Shown: positions 1-6,871 of the stretch, piece after piece
Position numbering within the stretch: position 1 is the stretch's first letter
How the letters are laid out: the number at the start of each line of letters is the position of its first letter
Assembly: GCF_016464015.1 (NCBI RefSeq)
Contig: NZ_JACDXT010000020.1
Span: 1 to 51,760 of the forward strand
Reading direction: 5' to 3'
Source: Psychrobacter sp. bablab_jr014
GTDB taxonomy: Bacteria; Pseudomonadota; Gammaproteobacteria; Pseudomonadales; Moraxellaceae
DNA: 51,760 bases
Made by a program: the position numbers and the translations under genes
The notes under the pieces: generated by a model
The model's database searches: none
What the model was told of the DNA's origin: nothing
The model's input: the letters and a program-made list of their open reading frames with translations, nothing else

Positions 1-358
1 AATCACGCTGACAGCAGGCGGTGCTAGCATCGTCTTAGAGGGCGCGAATATTACCATCAGTGCCAATCAGTTTACAGAAAAGGCAGGTAAGCACAGTAAA
101 GCGGGTGGCGGAATGGATGGGCTTGGGTTGGCGGGGTTGCCTAAAAATATGATTGAAACCGATAACAATCTAAGAATTGCATACGATGAGGGTTTTGTTG
201 TTATAGATGAGGATACCCAAATGCCTGTCCCCAACTGTCATTATAGAATAATCAAGCCTGATGAAAGCATCATAACAGGTATGACAGACGAAAAAGGGCG
301 AACACAGGTAGTAGATAGTTATGAAATTGAAGAGTTGATTATAGAGGTATTATTCTAA
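1..358 (+). CDS. vgrG: VgrG type VI secretion spike protein, C-terminal end (5' truncated by window)
   Basis: The reading frame is open from base 2 to the TAA at 356-358, so the gene starts upstream of the window. The first ~35 visible residues are a short repetitive beta-strand pattern (ITLTAGGASIVLEGANITIS), typical of the gp5-like needle (DUF2345) of VgrG. A Gly/Lys-rich hinge follows, then a ~65-residue domain with the pattern YDEGFVVID...PVPNCHYRI...GMTDEKGRTQ. Such extensions sit at the C-terminus of many VgrG proteins and are thought to carry the cargo effector. VgrG trimers form the puncturing tip of the type VI secretion machine. The stop codon overlaps the start of the next gene by one base (TAATG), implying coupled translation with that ORF. 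The in-frame ATG at 113 is internal, not the true start. Assignment as VgrG is good; the extension's exact role is inferred. Confidence 0.75.
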   Translation, partial: ITLTAGGASIVLEGANITISANQFTEKAGKHSKAGGGMDGLGLAGLPKNMIETDNNLRIAYDEGFVVIDEDTQMPVPNCHYRIIKPDESIITGMTDEKGRTQVVDSYEIEELIIEVLF

Positions 359-1323
359 TGACAAATAGAACTGTAGATAACTGGCAGCGTCTAGGTACTT
401 CTAAAACAAGTAAAAAAAGCAATAAGAATAGAAAATCTGTTACAGTTAAAGTACCAAAAACTGAAAATATTATTTTTATAGGGTCAGAAATGCACTATGA
501 TAGCTTTTGGTGGAAGATGATGTTTGTAGCAGCAGCGTACCCTTTTATTCGTAGCTCAAAATTCAGAAAATGTAATAAAGCTACTATCGCGTATATGAAC
601 AACGGTTACACACATGCAGAAAAACTTGCAATAGAATGGTTGGAAAATAGTATCCATGCTGATTTAGTAGATTTTAAAGCAATTAATAGCAAAGAAGATT
701 TAATAAATACCCTAAAAAATAATAGAAAATCTTTTAAAATTCAGGATGTTGCATTTTTCTGCCATGGATTAAACGGCATAATAACAATGAATTTGGATAG
801 CAAACCAAAAGTTAATTTAGAAGTTTCCGATCTAACATCTATCCCGTCTAGCGCTTTCGTTGCATCTGGAAAACTCTACTCCTACGCTTGCAGGACTGGT
901 ATTTCTGATTCTTTCTTATTAAGAGCGAAAGACAATTATAATGACTTGTCGGAAGCAGAACCAGAGAACAGTCTAGCACAAAGAATAGCAGATCATTTCA
1001 GTATTGAAGTGCACGCCTATTATAAGCGTACGTCATATGCTGAAATCATAAGGAATAAAAGCGAATCATCATCGATAGTTGCATTACTCAAAGAAAAACG
1101 TCAAAATTTTTCTGACTCTGCTATTTTGGACTTATCAAATAATTATCAAGCATTGAAACATGATGGATTAGCAGAAAACGGTATTCCTTTCGTTTCTGGA
1201 GCTCGAGGTGAGGGGACAAATGGATATGCGCTTTGGCGCAATAATGGTGGTCAGAATTTACCAACAGCTGCTGGCACTCCCGCAGGACTACCCTCACATA
1301 TGGCAATATTCCGTAAAAAATAG
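358..1323 (+). CDS. Putative VgrG-linked type VI effector of unknown family (321 aa)
   Basis: I do not recognise a named family. The ORF starts on the TAATG overlap with the vgrG stop, the usual place for a VgrG cargo effector. It has no signal peptide and no clear membrane helix. The N-terminal ~30 residues are Ser/Lys/Asn-rich and probably flexible. Two segments stand out: a hydrophobic strand ending in FFCHG (His-136) and, about 40 residues later, KLYSYACRTG (Cys-178). A His-Gly followed by Ala-Cys-x-x-Gly is the arrangement of the catalytic dyad in caspase-fold/CHAT-type cysteine proteases, so a protease is one possibility; a hydrolase of another fold is not excluded. The C-terminus (residues 281-321) is rich in Gly, Pro and Thr and contains AGTPAGLPSHM. 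Base composition is much more AT-rich than the metabolic genes of the window, suggesting recent acquisition. The gene is real; its function is inferred from position and motif only. Confidence 0.6.
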   Translation: MTNRTVDNWQRLGTSKTSKKSNKNRKSVTVKVPKTENIIFIGSEMHYDSFWWKMMFVAAAYPFIRSSKFRKCNKATIAYMNNGYTHAEKLAIEWLENSIHADLVDFKAINSKEDLINTLKNNRKSFKIQDVAFFCHGLNGIITMNLDSKPKVNLEVSDLTSIPSSAFVASGKLYSYACRTGISDSFLLRAKDNYNDLSEAEPENSLAQRIADHFSIEVHAYYKRTSYAEIIRNKSESSSIVALLKEKRQNFSDSAILDLSNNYQALKHDGLAENGIPFVSGARGEGTNGYALWRNNGGQNLPTAAGTPAGLPSHMAIFRKK

Positions 1324-1355
1324 CAACCTATCAAAGTTCTAGAATAGAGCTAATT

Positions 1356-1901
1356 ATGAAAAACAAGAATATCTTAATATACTCGTTCTCAGTTTTATTA
1401 ATAATTTCTATAATTATCTTGTATAAAGGTGAAAAAAACATGAAAGTATTTAATCATAGCCAAGAAACTTATGAAAAAATTTTTAATATAGAAAAGTATG
1501 AAAAAAATAGCAATTATGAATATAAAGAAAGTATAGATAAAAAAAATAAAGAAACAGTTGAAATAATATTTCACAGCATTAACCCTCCTAAAGATTCTAA
1601 AATAAGTCTATATTCTAATTCTTTAAAACATATTATTTATATAGGAGAATACAGAGACAGAATAAATATTACAATACCGAAAAGTGTATATAAAAAAGAG
1701 AATGGATTAGACGCAATAGATTTTTTCATATACAACTATAACACTGGGGACATTTACGTACTAGAGCAAGAAAAACCTTATACTTTCTGGAAAGAAGATA
1801 CCATTGTCAATATAAATTTTTTGCCAAAGCGAGAGTACTATAATGATGAATTTGCTTTGTTTATAGGATATACAGTAACACTGGATCCTATTACACAGTA
1901 G
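1356..1901 (+). CDS. Membrane-anchored hypothetical protein, candidate immunity protein (181 aa)
   Basis: No family recognised. It lies 32 bases behind the candidate effector, on the same strand and with even more AT-rich codon use (runs of AAA, AAT and ATA). Residues ~5-24 form one strongly hydrophobic segment (ILIYSFSVLLIISIIILY) preceded by basic residues, so it is an inner-membrane anchor or uncleaved signal; no lipobox is seen. The remaining ~155 residues are Lys/Glu/Asn/Tyr-rich and predicted to face the periplasm. Small, anchored, low-GC proteins immediately downstream of a VgrG cargo gene are usually the cognate immunity factor, protecting the producer from its own or sister-cell toxin. 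That role is inference from position. An accessory effector or an unrelated lineage-specific protein is possible. The ATG at 1356 is the furthest upstream start and keeps the basic residues before the helix; the later ATG at 1440 would lose the anchor. Confidence 0.6.
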   Translation: MKNKNILIYSFSVLLIISIIILYKGEKNMKVFNHSQETYEKIFNIEKYEKNSNYEYKESIDKKNKETVEIIFHSINPPKDSKISLYSNSLKHIIYIGEYRDRINITIPKSVYKKENGLDAIDFFIYNYNTGDIYVLEQEKPYTFWKEDTIVNINFLPKREYYNDEFALFIGYTVTLDPITQ

Positions 1902-2006
1902 CATCCTAATAACTAGACCATATTTTTTATTACAAAAATATATTGATGTATGATTGAAAATATAGTTAAGTCCAAATAAAAAATACCAACCGACTCGGGA
2001 GGTCTT

Positions 2007-2517
2007 ATGTCAGCACAAGTCAGAAAACAAGCCACACTGTACCGTATGGTAATGGAAAAACACCTTTGTCCTTTTGGGCTGAAATCTTTAGACTTGTTAA
2101 AACGCCACGGCTACGAAGTAGATGACAAACACTTAACCACAAGAGAAGAGACCGACGCTATTAAAGAAAGGTTTGGTGTTGAGACCACACCGCAGACCAT
2201 CATTGATGGCAAGCGTATCGGCGGCTATGATGATTTGCGCACCTACTTTGACATGCCCAAAGCAAAGCCTGAAAGCGTGACTTACATACCTGTCGTTGCG
2301 ATTTTTGCGACAACAGCGCTGTTAAGCCTTGCCATGAATTGGGGCGTCAATGGCGTATCGGTATTTAAGGCGGTGTATATCGATCGATAAGCGTGAGCTA
2401 AAATGCGCGTGCGTGGGTGGTGGTTCAAACGTGCCTTTGGGCTTTGTGTACTTGACCGAAAATATTATGATGGTAGCGATGGGCTTATTTATGCTCTGGC
2501 GTTATGTGTTGGTGTAA
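2007..2517 (+). pseudogene. Glutaredoxin-MauE/DoxX redox membrane protein, frameshifted and probably internally deleted
   Basis: The first ~80 residues are a glutaredoxin-like domain (TLYRMVMEKHLCPFG, then TTPQTIIDGKRIGGYDDL), with a single Cys in the CPFG site. A hydrophobic segment from about residue 92 follows, and the frame stops at 2388-2390. Directly after ATCGAT the four bases CGAT are repeated (2380-2388); removing one copy restores a frame that continues K-R-E-L-K-C-A-C-V-G-G-G-S-N-V-P-L-G-F and ends at TAA 2515-2517. That tail is what follows the last helix in intact glutaredoxin-MauE proteins as I remember them. Only one to two helices lie between the glutaredoxin part and this tail, where intact relatives have about four, so an in-frame internal deletion is also likely. 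The family couples a thioredoxin-fold domain to a four-helix membrane domain. The good ribosome-binding site (GGGAGG at 1998-2003) survives. The 127-residue N-terminal product could still be made. Confidence 0.7.
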
Positions 2518-2705
2518 TTAAGCATTGCTTATAGTTGAATAAAATATAGTCAGCAGTTGTCGCAAATTTTGCGCGAACTCAATTTGCAGTAAAGTACAAT
2601 GACGCGGGGTCAAAGCCCAACATCTCCACCTAATGGTTAAGCTTTATTTTAAGCGTCTAAAAAGTATTTAACCACAAGATTATGAGTCCTTTTGTCTTGC
2701 GTAAC

Positions 2706-2737
2706 AAAGCGAGACCCTCATCGATTTCGCTTTTTTT
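2706..2737 (+). terminator. Possible Rho-independent terminator
   Basis: A 7-bp stem (AAAGCGA/TCGCTTT) with a 14-base loop is followed by four further T residues on the plus strand. It would end transcription from the broken glutaredoxin gene before the convergent stress-protein gene. The stem is short and the loop large, so support is modest. Confidence 0.4.
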
Positions 2738-2759
2738 AGCTTCATATCTATTGAAAACT

Positions 2760-3632
2760 CTAACGCACCAAAATCACCGAAGCAAAAGTGCTGGCGATAA
2801 TCTCAGTTGTACTGCTGCCTAAAAAGAATTGCTGCCACTTACTGTGCCCATACGCACCGATGACGAGAATATCAATATTGTTTTGTACTTGGAATGACAA
2901 TAAGCCATCAACCACCACACCATCAGGCAGATGATGCGTCTGCACACGAAAGCCCGACATTTTGAGCAGTCGCCCTGCTTCTTCCAACCGCTCTTTTGCC
3001 GCATCGTTGTGTCGCCCTATCATCACGATGTGCCCCGCTAGGTCACGCAATAACGGGCTGTCTTGGATGACTTTGATAATTTTTTGAGCAGTCTCGCCAG
3101 CGTCAAAAGCAATCATGTATGACTGTGGGGTGCTAAAGGTTTCGGAACAAATAAACACAGGAGTATGCACCGCGCGCGCGACCGTTTCAATCTGACTGCC
3201 GATGTTAAGTCGGCTGTTGCGATGGTCTTCGCCGCGTCTACCCATGACGATAACGCGATTGGTTTCGCCAAAATGCTCAATGGCTGGTAGTAGCTTGCCA
3301 TGACGCTGATAGACTAAGACCTCAACATCAGGATAGTTGGTTTTGATGTATTGTTTGGCATCATCAATGAGCGCATTGCTATAGCGGTTAATAACTTTGG
3401 CGCGCTGCTCGTCAATCTCGGTCAACTCCTCTAACAAAAACTCACGGCTATTGACCCCGATCGCCCCTGACCAGTCTTGACGTGTGCTGCTGGGCAGTTC
3501 ACTGGTGTGCAGTAGCGCGACAGGGAGCGACAGCTGATTGGCGTACCATGCCGCATGATCACAGACGGACTCAGTGGTCTGCGAGCCATCAATACAGGCG
3601 AGAATATGGGGCTTTTGTGTATTGGCTATCAT
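2760..3632 (-). CDS. Tandem-domain universal stress protein (UspA family, 290 aa)
   Basis: Two Usp domains lie in tandem, residues ~7-145 and ~165-290, each the usual ~140 residues. The first opens with the typical strand ILACIDGS and ends with VIVMGRRGEDHRN...PVFIC. The second ends with VIGAYGHSKWQQFFLGSS (residues ~259-274), which matches the G-x2-G-x9-G-S/T ATP-binding signature of the nucleotide-binding Usp subfamily. The spacing in domain one is a residue off, so that half may bind ATP poorly. These are cytoplasmic proteins induced by starvation, oxidative stress or respiratory arrest. A second member of the same architecture lies at 6872-7732 on the same strand, probably an old duplication. 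The ATG at 3632 is preceded by AGGAG in the mRNA (complement of CTCCT). It is convergent with the broken gene upstream and appears monocistronic. Confidence 0.9.
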   Translation of the reverse strand: MIANTQKPHILACIDGSQTTESVCDHAAWYANQLSLPVALLHTSELPSSTRQDWSGAIGVNSREFLLEELTEIDEQRAKVINRYSNALIDDAKQYIKTNYPDVEVLVYQRHGKLLPAIEHFGETNRVIVMGRRGEDHRNSRLNIGSQIETVARAVHTPVFICSETFSTPQSYMIAFDAGETAQKIIKVIQDSPLLRDLAGHIVMIGRHNDAAKERLEEAGRLLKMSGFRVQTHHLPDGVVVDGLLSFQVQNNIDILVIGAYGHSKWQQFFLGSSTTEIIASTFASVILVR

Positions 3633-3956
3633 AGGCGCTCCTTTTGTTAGGTATTGTTATTATGCTGCGCAAGTGACATGAGTTTTTACATGGCTTTTAC
3701 GCAGATTTTTAAGGTTATTTTTATTAGCACTGCTTTTATATTGTCTACCTTTTATACTATCTTTTTTTTAGCTTGCCAGCATCCATTTATTTTTAGCATA
3801 AAAGTGATATCGCAAAAAATCAAGACAAGCCATTGCGAACATACCGACTTATGTTTTATTTCTTAGCATACAACCATTGACTGGACGGTGAAATACGGTA
3901 CATTGGCAAAGACATCATAAAATTCCACCTTATGCCCTACCGTAACAGAGTCCACC
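3633..3956. other. Intergenic region between divergent usp and glycerate kinase genes
   Basis: This AT-rich 324-bp spacer lies between divergently transcribed genes and must hold both promoters. No convincing -35/-10 pair, repeat or RNA structure could be picked out. A 70-codon open frame at 3654-3866 has low-complexity Phe/Ile-rich composition and no family resemblance, and is not called. Confidence 0.5.
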
Positions 3957-5102
3957 ATGAATGTATTAATCGCTCCCGATTCGTTTAAAGAAAGTCTAGA
4001 GGCACAAGATGTATGCCGCGCTATCCGTGCAGGCTTTGCGCGCAGCTTCCCCGATGCTCACTATACCTTGCTGCCGATGGCAGATGGCGGTGAAGGAACC
4101 GCCGTTGTTTTGTCTTATGCCTTGGGCGGCAGTTGGCAACATTTGACCGTACACGATGCATTGATGCGACCGATTGAAGCAAAGTATTTACTGCTACCCG
4201 ATGGCACAGCAGTAATTGAAACTGCCGAGGCATGTGGCCTACAACAGCTTGCGACTAATGAGCGCAATCCATTACATACCAGCACTTATGGCGTTGGCGA
4301 GCTGATTAAACATGCGCTGAATAAAGGAGCAACACGCTTTATCTTAGGCTTAGGAGGCAGCGCTACCAACGATGCGGGTATGGGCATGCTGACGGCACTT
4401 GGCATGCGTTTGTTGGATGCTAAGGGCATGATTCTTGAGCATGGCGGCGGACAGTTGGTAGATTTGCACACGATAGATGCCACGCATTTTGAGCCTTTGG
4501 TTGCTAAGGCTGTCTTTGATGTGGCGTGCGATGTGACCAATCCCTTATGTGGCGAATCAGGAGCATCCGCCGTCTTTGCCCCACAAAAAGGCGCAAACGC
4601 GCAGCAGGTGCAGACGCTGGATGACAACTTACAGCACTTTGCCACTATGTGCGCGCAGCATGGCTATGCTGATTACCAAAACGCGAAAGGCGCTGGTGCG
4701 GCAGGCGGTTTAGGCTTTGCCTTACTGAGCTTTTGCGGTGCACGATTGCAATCAGGCTTTAATATTATTGCAGAAAAGCTTAATTTAGAAACACACATTA
4801 TCGCTGCTGATTTGGTGATTACAGGTGAAGGTAAATTTGATACCCAAACACCAATGGGCAAGGTCGCAGGCGGTATTAGCCAGTTGGCAAAAGCCTTTGA
4901 TACGCCTGTACTTGCTATTTGTGGCAGTGTAGATATTAAGATTGCTGTCTTGCCTGAGCCGTTCACTTGCGTCGTGCCCAGCATCCAAACGCTCGCGCCC
5001 ATTGAGGATATATTGGCGCAAGGCTATGATAATATTGAAAAAACGGCCGCCAGTCTCGCTGCGGCAATAAAGCTTGGACAGCAATTATCAAGCCAAAAGT
5101 AA
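3957..5102 (+). CDS. Glycerate kinase (GarK/GlxK family, 381 aa)
   Basis: This enzyme phosphorylates D-glycerate with ATP, feeding glycerate from glyoxylate or sugar-acid breakdown into glycolysis; family members give 2- or 3-phosphoglycerate. The length of ~380 residues matches the family. Signatures seen are the N-terminal MNVLIAPDSFKESL, the MADGGEGT loop at ~42-49, the Gly-rich GLGGSATNDAGMGM at ~130-143 and ITGEGKFDTQTPMGK near 285. The protein is cytoplasmic. No other glyoxylate or hydroxypyruvate gene is next to it, so the pathway it serves here cannot be told from context. It stands alone: divergent from the stress protein and convergent with arfB, which starts only 27 bases downstream on the other strand. 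I leave the symbol blank because garK and glxK cannot be told apart by eye. Confidence 0.92.
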   Translation: MNVLIAPDSFKESLEAQDVCRAIRAGFARSFPDAHYTLLPMADGGEGTAVVLSYALGGSWQHLTVHDALMRPIEAKYLLLPDGTAVIETAEACGLQQLATNERNPLHTSTYGVGELIKHALNKGATRFILGLGGSATNDAGMGMLTALGMRLLDAKGMILEHGGGQLVDLHTIDATHFEPLVAKAVFDVACDVTNPLCGESGASAVFAPQKGANAQQVQTLDDNLQHFATMCAQHGYADYQNAKGAGAAGGLGFALLSFCGARLQSGFNIIAEKLNLETHIIAADLVITGEGKFDTQTPMGKVAGGISQLAKAFDTPVLAICGSVDIKIAVLPEPFTCVVPSIQTLAPIEDILAQGYDNIEKTAASLAAAIKLGQQLSSQK

Positions 5103-5129
5103 TTTTGGTTAAAAAACATACCCTTTTAC

Positions 5130-5543
5130 TTAAATATCTACCTTACCGCGCAACGCTTTGATTTTACCGCGCTGGGTCTTGTCGTCCATGCGGCGACGTC
5201 GGGCATTACGACTGGGTTTGGTCGGCCGGCGCGTCTTATTCACTCGTGTTGATGCAAGAATAAAAGCGCGCAGGCGCTCATAAGCGTCCGTCTTGTTTTG
5301 TTCTTGCGTGCGGTATTGCTGCGCCTTGATAATCAGTACGCCGTCTTTGGTAATGCGTTTATCTTTACTTGCCAGCAAACGCCCTTTCATCGTATCGCTC
5401 AAACTGGAAGCAGGAATATCAAAGCGTAGATGAATGGCGGTCGCAACTTTATTGACATTTTGACCACCTGCCCCTTGCGAGCGTGTCGCGTGTATCTCAA
5501 TCTCGTGCTCTGCTAAGTGGATATGGTCATTGATAAGCATCAT
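5130..5543 (-). CDS. arfB: Alternative ribosome-rescue factor ArfB (peptidyl-tRNA hydrolase, 137 aa)
   Basis: It rescues ribosomes stalled on mRNAs without a stop codon by hydrolysing the peptidyl-tRNA. Residues ~20-32 contain RSQGAGGQNVNK, the GGQ loop (residues 26-28) shared with release factors, and the C-terminal ~35 residues are very basic (TRRPTKPSRNARRRRMDDK). That tail is how ArfB enters the empty mRNA channel, and the total length of ~140 residues fits ArfB rather than a full release factor. The ATG at 5543 overlaps the stop of an older minus-strand gene as ATGA. That gene is the decayed regulator described at 5540-6079, so arfB once sat behind it in a coupled pair and presumably still relies on transcription through it or on an internal promoter. 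The second codon is also ATG, so the start is uncertain by one residue. Confidence 0.92.
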   Translation of the reverse strand: MMLINDHIHLAEHEIEIHATRSQGAGGQNVNKVATAIHLRFDIPASSLSDTMKGRLLASKDKRITKDGVLIIKAQQYRTQEQNKTDAYERLRAFILASTRVNKTRRPTKPSRNARRRRMDDKTQRGKIKALRGKVDI

Positions 5544-6079
5544 GTTTTATCCGTCATAAATCGGTTGCGATACGCGCTTGGCGTCAGACCGACAAGGCGC
5601 TTAAATATTTTACAAAATGCACTGGCGTCACTGTATCCTACCGCCCACGCAATCTGCTCTATCGGTGATACAGAAAACTGTAATAAATCTTTTGCCTCTC
5701 CAATCCGTAACTACTGACAGTATTGACTTGAGGTCATGCCCGTTGCCCTGTGAAAGCGCCGCAAAAACGTACGTTCTTCTAGTTGTGCACACTGTGCCAA
5801 TACCGACAGACGCATATCCTTCGCTTTGGTTTTTTGTAGCCAGTGTTGGACGCGTAATATCGCCACATCACCATGTGTCAAAATTGGAGAAAATGCGCTG
5901 TAATAGCACTGTTCGCGTCTTTATGGATCAATGAGTAGCGTACGTGCGGTCGCATTCATAACCTCTGACCCCAAAAAGCGATCTACCATCCGCAGTCCCA
6001 AATCTGTCAGACAGAGCACGGCAGCCATTTGTGCGTTTTCATACATCACGACACCGATTTCAATCGCCTTTTTTTGCAC
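5540..6079 (-). pseudogene. GlxA-type AraC-family transcription regulator, decayed
   Basis: Read on the minus strand in one frame, the remains give a DJ-1/PfpI-like N-terminal strand (IGVVMYENAQMAAV). Next come the end of that domain (RMVDRFLGSEV, then TARTLLIDP) and a complete AraC DNA-binding domain ([16 protein letters not shown] ... EQIAWAVGYSDASAF ... GLTPSAYR). Two stop codons interrupt it: TAA (plus-strand bases 5921-5923) after LLIDP and TAG (5711-5713) inside the AraC domain. Both sit where CAA/CAG glutamine codons are plausible, so each is a single C-to-T change. Only ~20 residues separate the first strand from the end of the DJ-1 domain, so ~150 or more residues have been lost by deletion. 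The upstream limit is approximate (GTG at 6079). GlxA-type regulators are often divergent from hydrolases such as the one at 6191, which was probably its target. Confidence 0.8.
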
Positions 6080-6190
6080 GCATATGTCGTTATTAACCCC
6101 TTATATGTCGATATGATGCCTCGCTAGCTGGGCATAAACCTTATAGACTATAGCTCTATCGCAATACGTTTATCACCCCAAGGAGCTATT

Positions 6191-6739
6191 ATGAGTACAC
6201 ACGCCCTAATCATCGTAGACATTCAAAATGAATATTTTCCCGACGGAAAGCTGCCGTTAGTACATATCCACGAAGCGGCAGACAATGCAGCGTCCGTTTT
6301 GAAGGCAGCACGCCAAAAAGATCATACCATCATTCATATCCGTCATGAGGGTGCGTCAAAAGATGCCGAGCGGTTTACCCCTAACAGCAAAGGGGCGCAG
6401 ATTAATCCTATCGTACAACCAAAAGACAGTGAAACGGTATTGACCAAGCATTACCCCAACGCCTTTCGCGATACACCGCTTAAGCAAATCTTGGATGATA
6501 AGGGTATTGACAGCATTACTGTTATCGGTGCGATGAGTCACATGTGTATTGATGCGACTGTGCGTGCAGGTTTTGATTATGGTTATACGGTGACGGTGGT
6601 TCATGATGCTTGCACTACAATGGACTTAACCTTTAACGGTATAGACGTCCCTGCTGTACAAGTACACGCCGCCATCATGGCAGCGTTTGATTTTATGGCT
6701 ATTGATTTGGTGACGACAAAAGATTGGCTGGCGCGTTAA
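6191..6739 (+). CDS. Isochorismatase-like cysteine hydrolase (182 aa)
   Basis: This is a cytoplasmic amidohydrolase of the isochorismatase/nicotinamidase fold. The catalytic triad is visible: Asp-10 in ALIIVDIQNEY, Lys-86 in TKHYPNAF and Cys-119 in GAMSHMCIDATVRAG. The cis-peptide region before the Cys and the overall length of ~180 residues fit the family. The substrate is not predictable; relatives hydrolyse small amides, ureides or isochorismate. A strong ribosome-binding site (AAGGAG at 6180-6185) precedes the ATG. The gene is divergent from the remains of a GlxA-type regulator (5540-6079), a common pairing, so its control was probably lost or changed when that regulator decayed. Confidence 0.88.
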   Translation: MSTHALIIVDIQNEYFPDGKLPLVHIHEAADNAASVLKAARQKDHTIIHIRHEGASKDAERFTPNSKGAQINPIVQPKDSETVLTKHYPNAFRDTPLKQILDDKGIDSITVIGAMSHMCIDATVRAGFDYGYTVTVVHDACTTMDLTFNGIDVPAVQVHAAIMAAFDFMAIDLVTTKDWLAR

Positions 6740-6871
6740 TAAGTATTAAAGATGCTACATTGTTTAAACGGCAATACATTGCCCATACAGACCCATGTGT
6801 CATAAAATATCATAAATAAAAGACTAGCAGCTAACTTAGCTACTGGTCGTTAGCGAAATATAACCTAATGT

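Noticed and set aside
3654..3866. 70-codon open frame in the usp/glycerate kinase spacer
   Set aside because: Low-complexity Phe/Ile-rich translation, no family resemblance, and it covers the region where two divergent promoters must lie.
5517..6116. Plus-strand open frames across the decayed regulator
   Set aside because: They are the reverse side of a clear AraC-domain coding sequence on the minus strand; their translations have no family resemblance.
6822..6848. 27-bp imperfect palindrome between the hydrolase and the second usp gene
   Set aside because: Two or three mismatches, no loop and no T-run; it may aid termination but evidence is too thin to call.
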